DNA from: Planomonospora sp. ID67723
GTDB lineage: Bacteria > Actinomycetota > Actinomycetes > Streptosporangiales > Streptosporangiaceae
Reading direction: 5' to 3'
Assembly (NCBI RefSeq): GCF_015711605.1
Contig: NZ_JABTEZ010000008.1
Span: 1-64,000, forward strand
Length of the DNA: 64,000 nt
The notes beneath the pieces were generated by a model. The model did not search any database, was not told where the DNA came from, and saw nothing but the letters and a program-made list of their open reading frames with translations. Position 1 is the stretch's first letter. Each line of letters begins with the position of its first letter. Position numbers and translations under genes: made by a program. Below, in pieces: positions 35,260 through 44,303 of the stretch.

Positions 35260-36876
35260 TCAGCCCGGCCAGGCCACCGCGGCGGACCGGTGGAAGTCCA
35301 CGCCCAGCGCGGTCCAGCGGGGCCCGTGCCGGGCCAGGCGGGCCGCGAAGCCGTCGAAGTCCCTGGCGCTCCGCGGCGTCCAGGCCACCTCGGCGACCGC
35401 CGGGAGCCGGGGGAAGGCCAGGTACTCCAGGTCGTCCACCGTCTCGGCCGTCTCGGTCCACAGGGGGGCCTCCACGCCGAGCACCTGGCCGTCCCCGACG
35501 CCGGGAAGCATCTCCGCCGGATCCCAGTCGTAGGCGTCCTCCACCTCGACGAACCCGGCCCACCGCAGCCCGAGACGGGTCCCCTCGTCGTACTTCATGT
35601 CCAGGTAGGTCCGTGAGGCCGGGGACATGACCAGCTTCCCGCCCTGCCGTACGGCGTTCAGGGCGTCCTCGGGCGTCCCTCGCGTCCGCCAGTACTGGGT
35701 GACGGTGCCGGGGGCGAGCCGCGCGCCGCCGATCTCCTGCCATCCGGCCGCCCGCTTGCCCTGGGCGACGACCAGTTCCTGCGCCCGCTCCACGAAGCCG
35801 TCGAACTGCTCCCGCGTGAGCCGGGACACCTCGTCACCGCCGATGTGCAGGTACGGGCCGGGGGTCAGGCGAGCCAGCTCCCCGATCACGTCGGCCAGGA
35901 ACCGGTCCACGGCGGGCCTGCCCACGCACAGGGCGCTGAAGCCGATGTCGGTCCCGGTGTACGGCTCCCGCCGCCTGCCGTCACAGCTGAGCGCCGGGTC
36001 GGCGGCCAGCGCCGCGTTGACGTGGCCGGGCATGTCGATCTCCGGGACGACCTCGACGAAGCGCTCCCGGGCGTGGGCGACGATCTCCCGGTAGTCCTCC
36101 TCGGTGTAGAAGCCTCCGGGCCCGCCGCCCACCTCGGTGGCCCCGCCGATCCTCGTCAGCTCGGGCCGCCCCGCGACCGCCAGCCGCCAGCCCTGGTCGT
36201 CGCTGAGGTGCAGATGGAGAACGTTGATCTTGTAGGCGGCGACGAGGTCCACATAGCGCTTGACCTCATCCACCGTGAAGAAGTGCCGGGCGACGTCCAG
36301 CATCGCGCCGCGCCAGGCGAACCTCGGCCGGTCGGTGATCCGCACGCCGGGCAGCGTCACCTCCGCCGCCCCGGCCCGGCCGGTCGCCGGCAGCAGTTGC
36401 CCGAGCGTCTGCACCCCGCGGAACAGCCCCACCGGCCGGCTCGCCCGGACCCGGATCCCGGCCGCGTCCACGGTGAGCTCGTACGCCTCGGCGCCGGGCC
36501 CCCGAAGAAGCGCATCCGGGCCGGCGTCCTGTCCCGCACCGGGGCTCCGGCCGGGGTCGGCCTCCGTTCCGGAGTCCCGGCCTCCGGTGAGCTCCAGGCG
36601 GACCGCTCCGCCCTCGCCGATGCGCGGCGCCCGCCCTGTCACCTCCCGTACGGCCGCCGCCAGGTGCCCGGCCGCCCCCTCGGCCTCCGGCGGCGCCGTG
36701 ATCACGGTGTCCCCGCCGATCGTGAACCCGGCCCCCCGGTAGACGACCTCGGCGGGGAGCGGCACCAGGCCGTGCGGGGTCTCCGGCGGGGCGGGGGCGC
36801 CGCCTCCGCCGGAGCACGCTCCCGCGGAGAGCGCGGCGGCGACCAGCGCGGCGACGAGGGACGCGGACCATCTCAT
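35260..36876 (-). CDS. GH20 beta-N-acetylhexosaminidase lipoprotein
   Basis: 538 residues. A lipoprotein signal ends in the lipobox LSAGAC (Cys about residue 20), followed by a Gly-rich tether. A GH20b-like N-terminal domain (about 35-145, with a Gly/Asp-rich insert) precedes the TIM barrel: FAWRGAMLDVARHFFTVDEVKRY, LHLHLSDDQGWRL, VVPEIDMPGHVNAAL, and the catalytic YLHIGGDEV, whose Asp-Glu pair polarises substrate and acts as acid. It removes terminal GlcNAc or GalNAc from chitin oligomers or cell-wall glycans outside the cell. ATG at 36876 starts the signal peptide. Confidence 0.94.
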   Translation of the reverse strand: MRWSASLVAALVAAALSAGACSGGGGAPAPPETPHGLVPLPAEVVYRGAGFTIGGDTVITAPPEAEGAAGHLAAAVREVTGRAPRIGEGGAVRLELTGGRDSGTEADPGRSPGAGQDAGPDALLRGPGAEAYELTVDAAGIRVRASRPVGLFRGVQTLGQLLPATGRAGAAEVTLPGVRITDRPRFAWRGAMLDVARHFFTVDEVKRYVDLVAAYKINVLHLHLSDDQGWRLAVAGRPELTRIGGATEVGGGPGGFYTEEDYREIVAHARERFVEVVPEIDMPGHVNAALAADPALSCDGRRREPYTGTDIGFSALCVGRPAVDRFLADVIGELARLTPGPYLHIGGDEVSRLTREQFDGFVERAQELVVAQGKRAAGWQEIGGARLAPGTVTQYWRTRGTPEDALNAVRQGGKLVMSPASRTYLDMKYDEGTRLGLRWAGFVEVEDAYDWDPAEMLPGVGDGQVLGVEAPLWTETAETVDDLEYLAFPRLPAVAEVAWTPRSARDFDGFAARLARHGPRWTALGVDFHRSAAVAWPG

Positions 36877-36956
36877 GCCCGCATCAGATCACCGCCGCCC
36901 CGGCGCAGGAACCCTAATCGGAAAGTTTCTTTAGCATTTCTTTCCCCGGCGCCCCG

Positions 36957-39848
36957 TCAGAAGACGTGGTCGACGAGCCTGGCGGTGGCCTTGCCGTCGT
37001 CGCGGGGCGCGTAGGTGCGCCTGAAGCGCTCGTAACGGTCGGCGTGGGCGGCGGCCACCTGGTCGATCGTCCGGAGCGCCTCGATCACCTCGGCCCCGGT
37101 GGACAGCAGCGGGCCGGGGGCCTCCGCCGTCAGGTCGAGGTAGAGGCCGCGCTTGGCCGAGTAGCGCTGCAGATCGTAGGTGAAGAACAGCATCGGCCGC
37201 CCGGTCGCGGCGAAGTCGAACATGACGGACGAGTAATCCGTGATCAGCACGTCCGCCACCAGCAGCAGATCCGCCATATCCGGATATGTCGTAACGTCAC
37301 GTCCCAGCCCCTGAGGGATGTTGGGCGTCGCCTGCATCGAGTGGCCCCTGATCAGGAACTCGTGGCCGGGGCCGAGCACCCGGTGCGCCTCGGCCAGGTC
37401 CAGCTTGAGCGAGGCGTTCCTCCGGTCGTAGTCGCGGAACGTCGGCGCGTAGAGCACCAGCCGGGCGTCCGCGGCGACGCCGAGCCGGGCGCGCACCCGC
37501 GCCGCCAGTCCCTCGCGGTCCGGGGAGACCAGGACGTCGTTGCGCGGGTAGCCGCTCTCCAGGACCTCGCCCTGGTAGCCGAACGCCTTGCGCAGGACCG
37601 GCACGGCCCACGGGCTCTGCGCGACCAGCAGGTCCCAGCCGCGCACCTCGACGGCCTGCCGGTGCCAGGCCGGCGGCCTCGGGTCACGGGACATGTGCGG
37701 CAGGTCGTTGCCCATGCGCTTGAGCGGGCTGCCGTGCCAGGTCTGCACGACCGTCTGGTCCTCGCGCGCCCGGAACCACGGGGGCAGGAAACCGTTGGTC
37801 ACCACGTACCGGGAGCGGGCGAGCACCGCGTAGTGCTCCCGGCTGCCCGCGCGGACCACGGTCGGGCGGATGTCGGCGAACCCGAGCTCCCGGGAGCCCG
37901 GCGGGGTGAACGCGCCGTCCTTGACGATCCAGATGTGCTCGCGGTCGTCCCCGCGCCGCACCCGCTCTTCGTAGATCGCGCGGACGTTGCCCTCGTACTG
38001 CCGTCCGTCGTAGGCGACGTAGACGGTCGCGTCGCTCAGCTCGCGGGTCCGCTCGGCCGGGTAGAAGGTGCGCTGCAGGGCGTACAGTCCGCCCGCGCCC
38101 TTCTCGTCGTCGGGCAGGTTCTCCGCGACCGCCAGCACCGGCACGTCGAACCGGGTGGAGATCAGCCGGTACTCGCGGCCGTTGACGACCTTCACGCCCT
38201 CGTCCAGGCCGGCGAGGGCCGCGTGGTCCATCCGGACCGGGACGATCTTCCCGGACGCCTCGCGGACCGCCATGCTCCAGTTCCCGCTGCCCAGCGGGAC
38301 GGTCTCTCCGAAACGGGGCATCGCCGCGGGCGCCAGGCGCACCGTGAAGCGGGAGCCGTCGCGCTCCAGCTCCGTGGCGTACACCAGCCCGCTGCGGTGG
38401 CGGATCGTCAGCTCGGCCCGGCCCGAACCGGGGTAGGAGCCCTCGAGCGTGAGCGAGCCGTCCTCGCCCCAGGTCACGGCCGAGACGACCGGGCGCACCC
38501 GGTGCGCCGAGACGATCACCCGGTCCCGCCGGTCGCCCAGCACTGTGATCTCTCGCTCGCCGATGACGGAGCGGCTCTCCTGGGCGCCTCCCAGCATGAC
38601 CGGGGCCGCCGGGTCGCCCTTGGGCTCGATCCAGAGCCTGCCGCCGTCGCGCTCGGACAGCAGCGACGCCACGGCCAGCGGCACGACGACCTCCGTGCCG
38701 TCCTCGACCGGGGTGAAGTCGGCCGCGATGCGGTGGCCGTCCAGCCGCGCGTGCCCCTTGACGACCTCCTTGCCCGGCAGGAGGACCTTCAGCTCCAGCC
38801 GCTCGCCGTCCAGCCGCACCCCGGTCAGTTCGGCCCGGGTGGGCTGCAGCACGATCTGCAGGGCGCGGTCGGAGGTCCAGACGGGCCGGATCCACCAGCG
38901 CGGACGGGTCTCCACGCCCGGCGGGCGCTCGGTCCGGCCGCTGGAGGGACCGCGGAGGAGACCGACGGCGCGGGCGCCCCGGCTCCAGATCACGATCTCG
39001 GCGCGCCAGGTGGTGGTGTCGCGCACCGTGGCCCGGCGGCGCAGCAACCGCTTGCCGCCGCGGACGACGGCCCGCACGGCGGCGCGCCAGCGCAGCGCCC
39101 CGGGGGACAGCTCGGCGGTGAACCCGGACCAGTCGTAGTTGCAGCCCGCCTCGCGGGCGCCGTGGGTGGCCTCCGGGTGGTGGATCCGACGGGTGCGCAG
39201 CCGGATCGGGGGCAGCCAGCGGGGACCGCGCAGCACGACGGTGGCCCGGTTGAAGCGGCGGCTCCGGACCGAGAGCCCGGCCAGGTAGGCGTGGCCGGTG
39301 ATCCGCAGCCGCCCGCCCTCCCAGGAGACGTCCTCGACCTGCGTCACCGGGATGAGGTCGGCGGCGCGCAGCCGGTACAGCGATTCCGGGATCTCGTCAC
39401 GGAGCGGCAGGTCGGCGTACCAGCGCAGGTTCTTCCTGATCCGCCGGGACGGCTCCGCGGCGGCGGTGACGAGCTTCTGCAGGGCGTCGCTCTCGGCCAG
39501 CTCGTCGATCGTGCGGTTCTCGACCAGGTGGAAGGCGAGCCGGCGGGCGACCGGGAGGTCGAGCTTGACCCTGGGGTCGACCCCGGCCAGATACGGCTTG
39601 ACCGCGGTGAGGAACTCCCGCCGGCGGGCGGCCCCGCGCTTGACCGCGACGTCCATCCGGGAACCGAGCGGCCCGGCCAGCACGTCGGCGTCGAACCGCT
39701 TGCGCTCCGCCGGGGTCAGTCCTCCGCCGAGCAACGCGTCCATGATCGAAGAGAGGGGTTCTCCCCGGTCACAGAGATCCTGCACGATCCGCAGACGCTC
39801 GACGACGGCATCGCCGCTCGCTCGCGCGGGTGAGACGCCGGTGGCCAT
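36957..39848 (-). CDS. CDP-glycerol:polyglycerophosphate-type glycosyltransferase (TagF-like)
   Basis: 963 residues. The last 400 residues match the TagF/TagB CDP-glycerol glycerophosphotransferase domain: VVTNGFLPPWF, VQTWHGSPLKRMG (His base motif), GYPRNDVL, VLYAPTFRDYD, FLIRGHSM and DVLITDYSSVMFDFA. The first 550 residues hold a helical domain with Arg-rich segments and several beta-sandwich-like repeats, unlike small TagB enzymes. A role in teichoic-acid or other polyol-phosphate cell-wall polymers is expected. ATG at 39848; the gene is flanked by GH20 and an alkyltransferase-like gene and is monocistronic by spacing. Confidence 0.88.
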   Translation of the reverse strand: MATGVSPARASGDAVVERLRIVQDLCDRGEPLSSIMDALLGGGLTPAERKRFDADVLAGPLGSRMDVAVKRGAARRREFLTAVKPYLAGVDPRVKLDLPVARRLAFHLVENRTIDELAESDALQKLVTAAAEPSRRIRKNLRWYADLPLRDEIPESLYRLRAADLIPVTQVEDVSWEGGRLRITGHAYLAGLSVRSRRFNRATVVLRGPRWLPPIRLRTRRIHHPEATHGAREAGCNYDWSGFTAELSPGALRWRAAVRAVVRGGKRLLRRRATVRDTTTWRAEIVIWSRGARAVGLLRGPSSGRTERPPGVETRPRWWIRPVWTSDRALQIVLQPTRAELTGVRLDGERLELKVLLPGKEVVKGHARLDGHRIAADFTPVEDGTEVVVPLAVASLLSERDGGRLWIEPKGDPAAPVMLGGAQESRSVIGEREITVLGDRRDRVIVSAHRVRPVVSAVTWGEDGSLTLEGSYPGSGRAELTIRHRSGLVYATELERDGSRFTVRLAPAAMPRFGETVPLGSGNWSMAVREASGKIVPVRMDHAALAGLDEGVKVVNGREYRLISTRFDVPVLAVAENLPDDEKGAGGLYALQRTFYPAERTRELSDATVYVAYDGRQYEGNVRAIYEERVRRGDDREHIWIVKDGAFTPPGSRELGFADIRPTVVRAGSREHYAVLARSRYVVTNGFLPPWFRAREDQTVVQTWHGSPLKRMGNDLPHMSRDPRPPAWHRQAVEVRGWDLLVAQSPWAVPVLRKAFGYQGEVLESGYPRNDVLVSPDREGLAARVRARLGVAADARLVLYAPTFRDYDRRNASLKLDLAEAHRVLGPGHEFLIRGHSMQATPNIPQGLGRDVTTYPDMADLLLVADVLITDYSSVMFDFAATGRPMLFFTYDLQRYSAKRGLYLDLTAEAPGPLLSTGAEVIEALRTIDQVAAAHADRYERFRRTYAPRDDGKATARLVDHVF

Positions 39849-39916
39849 GGGGGAGGCACCGCCTTTCGGGCAGACGCTGTCCGTCCCCCGCCATGTTAGT
39901 GCGCCTCGAGAGTCGG

Positions 39917-40249
39917 TTACGCGCTACTTTCCGACTGTCCGTCCCATCGTGCGAGACGCATGTCCGCGCGGGAGCCCCGCAGCGGGGTCCCCTCCTGCCT
40001 CCACCTGGTGAGGCAGCGCTGCTCATGGCCCGGGGGCGGGGTTCCGTCGGCGTGCACGACACGCCACCACGGGACGCCGCCGCCCCAGACGGACATGACC
40101 CTGCCGACCTGGCGCGGGCCGCCCCGGCCGAGATACTCGGCGACGTCTCCGTAGGACATCACCATGCCGCTCGGGATGCGCTCGACCAGGTCGAGCACCG
40201 TCTCCGCGTACGGGGTCGGATGGCCCTGCGGCTCCGCGCCCCCCATCAC
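39917..40249 (-). CDS. Alkyltransferase-like (ATL) MGMT-family protein
   Basis: 110 residues, the size of ATL proteins. Seen: YAETVLDLVERIPSGMVMSYGDVAEYLG, GGPRQVGRVM (the DNA-binding helix with the Arg finger) and VPWWRVVHADG. In active O6-alkylguanine transferases the last motif is PCHRVV; here Trp replaces the acceptor Cys. ATLs bind O6-alkylguanine lesions and route them to nucleotide excision repair rather than removing the alkyl group. It is 13 bp downstream of the gene at 40263. The ATG at 40249 is followed by another at 40246. Confidence 0.9.
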   Translation of the reverse strand: MMGGAEPQGHPTPYAETVLDLVERIPSGMVMSYGDVAEYLGRGGPRQVGRVMSVWGGGVPWWRVVHADGTPPPGHEQRCLTRWRQEGTPLRGSRADMRLARWDGQSESSA

Positions 40250-40262
40250 GCGGTCCCGGCCG

Positions 40263-40631
40263 CTACGCGCTCCATACGGCGGGCCCGGCGGCGAGGATCT
40301 CCTCCAGCCTCCCGAACTCGTAGGAAGCCGGACCGTTCAGTTGCTCGACCATGCCGTCGCGGATCACGTAGGACTCCCCGTCCTCGCCGACCAGAGACGC
40401 CCCGAGGAGGGCGGACACCCTCGCGAGCTGGGCCACCTGCCAGTCGGACCCGGGCGCGCCGGACAACGTGCCGTTCCAGAAGGCGATGGCGTGGACTGCG
40501 TCACCGTGACGCGCGAGAATCTCGCCGGCCTCCTGCGAACCACGGAACTCGAACCCCGCCCGCCCGAGCACATCCGCGAGCTCCGCGAAGGCGAAAGGCG
40601 CCGGGCGCTCCACCCGCAACTCGTACCCCAT
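40263..40631 (-). CDS. Hypothetical cytoplasmic protein
   Basis: 122 residues with mixed alpha/beta composition and no recognised domain. It starts MGYELRVERPAPFAFAEL and contains a hydrophobic AIAFWNGTLSG segment. No signal peptide or membrane helix is seen. It lies 13 bp upstream of the alkyltransferase-like gene on the same strand, so they are probably cotranscribed; a link to DNA repair would be guesswork. Confidence 0.6.
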   Translation of the reverse strand: MGYELRVERPAPFAFAELADVLGRAGFEFRGSQEAGEILARHGDAVHAIAFWNGTLSGAPGSDWQVAQLARVSALLGASLVGEDGESYVIRDGMVEQLNGPASYEFGRLEEILAAGPAVWSA

Positions 40632-40730
40632 GGTGCGCGACCCTAGCGAACCTTCACCCCTTTCCGGACAGGGAAAGCCGACATCGGGTCGACCGCATCC
40701 GAACAGTGTCCAAAACGCGCTCGAATCGCA

Positions 40731-42008
40731 TCACAGCCGGCCTCCGGATCCGGACTTCCGGGTGAGGGTCACCACGGCGCCGGCGAACGCGAGCACCCCC
40801 AGAAGCAGGCCGGCGCCGTACAGCCAGAGGCGGAGCGGGTCGGCCCCCGGCCGGGGCGGCTCCTCGGGGAGCGGGCCCGTGCCGAAGTGGTGCTCCTCGG
40901 CCACCGGGGGCGGGGACGCGGCGGAGGCCAGCTCTCCCGCCTTGGCGAGTGCCGCCCCGGCGTCCACCACGCCGAACCCGATGTGGTCGTCGTATCCCGC
41001 GGTGGGGGCGAAGCCGGTGGTGGTGGCGAGGGCACGCGACACCATCTGCGGCGACATATCCGGATATTTCGCTTTTATCAGAGCCGCTACTCCGGCCACC
41101 AGCGCAGCCGAGACGCTCGTCCCGTCCGAGGAGCCGTACCGCCCGCCGGGGAGCACCACCGGCACCGCCACACCGGGCGCGGAGACCAGGACCGAGAGGT
41201 TGTCGCTGCTGAACGGGGCGGGCTCACCCACCTGGTCGGACGCCCCGACCCCGATGACCCCCGGGTATCCGGCGGGGAAGTTCCAGAAGGAGGTGGCGTT
41301 GGCGACGGCGTACTCGCTGTCGCCCCCGTTGCCCGCCGACGCCACGAGCACCACTCCCTTGGAAAGGGCGTAGGAGACCGCCTCACGCTCGGCCCGGTGC
41401 GGGCCGTAGGCGCCCAGCGACATGCTGACCACCTGGGCCCCGTGGTCGGCGGCGTAACGGATCGCCCTGGCCAGGGGACTGTCCCTGAGCGTCCGCAGGT
41501 CCGCATCCGGCGGGATCGTGCCGTCCTCGTCCTCGAAGTGCAGCGGCAGCGACAGGATCCGGGCCTCGGGCGCGATCCCGAGCAGGCCCCCGTCGCCGCC
41601 GCCCTTCCCCGCCCCGGCGATGAGCGAGGCCATGGCCGTGCCGTGCCGGCTCGTGGCGGCCTCCTCCCCGGAGCCGCCCTGCGTCTCCCCCGGATCGGCC
41701 CGCCCCAGGTCGGGACCGACGGTGACCCGGCCGCGCAGCTCGGCGACCTCGCCGTCCACCCCGTCGTCGACCAGGGCCACGGTGACCCCGGCGCCCCTGG
41801 TGACCCGCCAGGCCTCCTCGACGTTGAGCGCCTCCAGCACCCAGCGCTGCTCCTGGCGGATGTCGTCGGTCTCCCACCGCTCCTGGCGGATGTCGGAGGC
41901 ACCGGCCGGTGCGGCCGCCGACGAGGGAGGAGCCGGGAGGAGCCCCAGGCAGGCCGCCGCGAGGAGCACGGCCGACGCACCCGCCGTCCGGGCCCGCCGC
42001 CTCAGCAT
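40731..42008 (-). CDS. Mycosin-like membrane-anchored subtilase (module 1)
   Basis: 425 residues of peptidase family S8. A signal peptide (about 1-35, ending SSAAAPAG) is followed by the catalytic domain: Asp in VALVDDGVD (about residue 78), His in SRHGTAMASLIAG (about 123) and Ser in DGTSVSAALVAG (about 303). A Pro-rich linker leads to a transmembrane helix (LWLYGAGLLLGVLAFAGAVV) and a short basic tail. This is the mycosin (MycP) architecture of type VII secretion, but no other ESX gene is present. The ATG at 42008 overlaps the upstream gene's stop in ATGCTGA. Confidence 0.88.
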   Translation of the reverse strand: MLRRRARTAGASAVLLAAACLGLLPAPPSSAAAPAGASDIRQERWETDDIRQEQRWVLEALNVEEAWRVTRGAGVTVALVDDGVDGEVAELRGRVTVGPDLGRADPGETQGGSGEEAATSRHGTAMASLIAGAGKGGGDGGLLGIAPEARILSLPLHFEDEDGTIPPDADLRTLRDSPLARAIRYAADHGAQVVSMSLGAYGPHRAEREAVSYALSKGVVLVASAGNGGDSEYAVANATSFWNFPAGYPGVIGVGASDQVGEPAPFSSDNLSVLVSAPGVAVPVVLPGGRYGSSDGTSVSAALVAGVAALIKAKYPDMSPQMVSRALATTTGFAPTAGYDDHIGFGVVDAGAALAKAGELASAASPPPVAEEHHFGTGPLPEEPPRPGADPLRLWLYGAGLLLGVLAFAGAVVTLTRKSGSGGRL

Positions 42009-43018
42009 TCGTTCCCCTGGGTGCAGCGCGGTACGGCCGGCTCGGCGCCCAGCGCGTGGGCGATGCGCCCGGCGACGGCCTGGGCCGTCGGCCACAGTTC
42101 GCTGTGCGGGATCTCCTCCGGGGCGATCGAGGCGCGGGTGCGGCCGTCGGCGTATCCGGCGGTGGAGAAGACGATGTACGGGCCGACCGCTGTCCAGGCG
42201 TTGCGCTGGCGCTGGGCCGCGCCGAACAGCTCGGTCGCCGTCCCGGGGAAGGCCACCGGCCGGACCCCCACCCGGTCGTCGGTGGCCAGCTCGGCGGTCG
42301 CCGCCCGCCGTTTCTCCACGTCGTCCATGACCGCGACGCCCACGGTGATCGCGAAGGTGGACGTCTGGTCCACGTAGGTCGCCCGCAGCAGCGTGCGGCA
42401 GCCGTGCTCGGCCAGGACCGAACCGACCGCGGCGTCCGTGCCGGACCGGCAGGCGGTCTCGGGGGCGATGCCGACCCGCTGGGCGTACTGCTGGGTCCTG
42501 GCGAGGCCGATGTACTCCAGCTCGCGGGGGAAGATCAGTGTCGCGGGCCAGGTGTGCCAGCGCCTGGCGATGTCCTCCTGGACGTAGCGGTTCTGCTCGG
42601 CGGCGGTCAGCGGGCGGGAGGCGGTCTCCCGCAGCAGCCCGACCGTGCCGGAGAGCACGTCGGCGGTGGCGACGGCCAGGATCGTGCCCATCAGCAGCAG
42701 GAAGATCATGCGGAACCGGATGCCCTGCTCGAGCGCGGCCGCCTCGGCGCGTTCCGCCGCCAGGCGGTCGCGGGCCACCGCCGGCCACGGGCGGACCCGG
42801 CCCCGGCGGAGGCGCGCGGCTCCCGGCGGCGAGGCTCCGGGACCCGCCGCACCGGGAGCCGGCGTTCCGGCGCGCCGGGAGCCGGCGGGCAGCGGCCCGC
42901 GGCGTGCCGAGGCGCCCCGGGTGATGCGGGACCCGGCCGGCGGCCAGCCGCCGCGGGCGCGCGCCGGCGGGGATTCCGGGCGCCGTTCCGGCTCCTGGGA
43001 CCTCCCGGGCTGCGACAT
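42002..43018 (-). CDS. Membrane-anchored Cys-rich partner protein (module 1)
   Basis: 338 residues of an unnamed family. A Pro/Arg/Gly-rich cytoplasmic N-terminus (about 1-100) precedes one transmembrane helix (FRMIFLLLMGTILAVATADV) and an extracytoplasmic domain with ARRWHTWPATLIFP, RVGIAPETAC, HGCRTLLRATYVD, ITVGVAVMDD and FPGTATELFGAA. The last residues are CTQGNEC. Four Cys (ETAC, GCR, and a terminal C-x5-C) suggest two disulfides. It overlaps the subtilase gene by 7 bases. The gene at 44297 is its paralogue. It may be substrate, inhibitor or scaffold for the protease; which is unknown. Confidence 0.75.
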   Translation of the reverse strand: MSQPGRSQEPERRPESPPARARGGWPPAGSRITRGASARRGPLPAGSRRAGTPAPGAAGPGASPPGAARLRRGRVRPWPAVARDRLAAERAEAAALEQGIRFRMIFLLLMGTILAVATADVLSGTVGLLRETASRPLTAAEQNRYVQEDIARRWHTWPATLIFPRELEYIGLARTQQYAQRVGIAPETACRSGTDAAVGSVLAEHGCRTLLRATYVDQTSTFAITVGVAVMDDVEKRRAATAELATDDRVGVRPVAFPGTATELFGAAQRQRNAWTAVGPYIVFSTAGYADGRTRASIAPEEIPHSELWPTAQAVAGRIAHALGAEPAVPRCTQGNEC

Positions 43019-43067
43019 ACTTCGATGCTACGTCGCGAGGCTCCGCCGCCCCACCTCCGGAGCGTGT

Positions 43068-44303
43068 TTATGACCTCACCGTGCGCGTGCGGCCGGCGAG
43101 CACCACGATGACCGCGAGGCAGGCGAGGGCGCCGAACCCGGCGACCGCGGCCACGCCCCCGTAGAGGGTGATCCTGCGCCGGTCCCGGTGGACCACCCGG
43201 ACCGGCGCGGGGTCACCCTCCGCGGTGGTCCGGCCCACCGGGCGGGCGGGGTCCTGGGCGTCGCGCACCGCGGCGATGTGGGTGTGGCGGGCGATCCGGG
43301 CGGCCTCGGCGAGTGCCCGGCCGGCGTTGACGACGCCGAAGCCCGTGCCGGTGTCGTAGCCGCCCGCGGGCCGGCGGGTCACCCCCGCGGTGAGCGCCTG
43401 CACGACCAGCGCAGGCGACATTTTCGGATATTTCGCTTTTATGAGAGCAGCGACTCCGGAAACCAGCGCGGTCGCCTGCGAGGTGCCGCGGCCGACCCAG
43501 TACTCGTCGCCGGGCCCCGCCCCGAGGATGTCCACTCCGGGCGCGGCCACCAGGACCGAGGGGTTGGCGTTGGAGAACGACGCCCGCCGCAGCCCTCCGT
43601 CGGTGGCGGCGACCGAGACCACCCCGGGGAAGGCCGCCGGGTAGGAGTAGGGGGCGTGCCCGCTGGCGTCGCGCTCGTCCGCGCCGTCGTTCCCGGCCGC
43701 CGCGACGAGCACCACCCCCTTGGCGATGGCGTGGCGGACCGCCGCCCGCTCCTCCTTCGTCGCCAGTTCCTTGGAGATCGACATGTTGATCACGTCGGCG
43801 CCGCGGTCCACGGCGTACCTGATGCCCCTGGCCACCACGTTCTCGTACCGCTCGGCGGTGTTGAACTCCTGGAACCCCGGCTCCTCGTCCTCCAGGATCA
43901 CCCGCACCGACAGCACCCGCGCCCTGGGGGCGACTCCGATCACCCCGTCGCGGCCGCCCGGACCGTGCCCGTGCCCGGCGATGAGGGAGGCCATGTAGGT
44001 GCCGTGCAGCCGCAGGGGCGCCACGCCCGGCGGGTTGGCGCCCGCCGTGAAGTCCCTGCCCTCGGTCACCGACCCCGCCAGGTCGCGGTGGCGTGTGTCG
44101 ACCCCCGAGTCCAGCACCGCGACGGTCACGCCCTCCCCCTTCGAGATCCGCCACGCACCGGGCAGTCCCAGGGTCCCGAGCACCGCCCGCTGGCTGTCGC
44201 GCACGTCGTCCCCGCGCGCCGCGGGCGCGGCGCCCAGCGTGACCCCCAGGGTGAGCACGGCCGCCAGCGTCGCGGGAAGCCCGCGGGCCGCACGCCTCAG
44301 CAC
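43068..44303 (-). CDS. Mycosin-like membrane-anchored subtilase (module 2)
   Basis: 411 residues, paralogue of the gene at 40731. A signal peptide (RAARGLPATLAAVLTLGVTL...) is followed by the S8 domain with Asp in VAVLDSGVD, His in RLHGTYMASLIAG and Ser in GRGTSQATALVSG. A C-terminal transmembrane helix (about residues 380-402) and the basic tail RTRTVRS follow. The GTG at 44303 overlaps the stop of the upstream partner in GTGCTGA, copying the ATGCTGA overlap of module 1; GTG at 44309 is an alternative. All three catalytic residues are present. Confidence 0.88.
   Translation of the reverse strand: MLRRAARGLPATLAAVLTLGVTLGAAPAARGDDVRDSQRAVLGTLGLPGAWRISKGEGVTVAVLDSGVDTRHRDLAGSVTEGRDFTAGANPPGVAPLRLHGTYMASLIAGHGHGPGGRDGVIGVAPRARVLSVRVILEDEEPGFQEFNTAERYENVVARGIRYAVDRGADVINMSISKELATKEERAAVRHAIAKGVVLVAAAGNDGADERDASGHAPYSYPAAFPGVVSVAATDGGLRRASFSNANPSVLVAAPGVDILGAGPGDEYWVGRGTSQATALVSGVAALIKAKYPKMSPALVVQALTAGVTRRPAGGYDTGTGFGVVNAGRALAEAARIARHTHIAAVRDAQDPARPVGRTTAEGDPAPVRVVHRDRRRITLYGGVAAVAGFGALACLAVIVVLAGRTRTVRS

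Noticed and set aside
31399-35616. Plus-strand open frame of 1405 codons
   Set aside because: Antisense to adnA and the 5' part of adnB; composition is that of a mirror frame and no motif is seen.
36966-39833. Plus-strand open frame of 955 codons
   Set aside because: Exact antisense shadow of the TagF-like gene.
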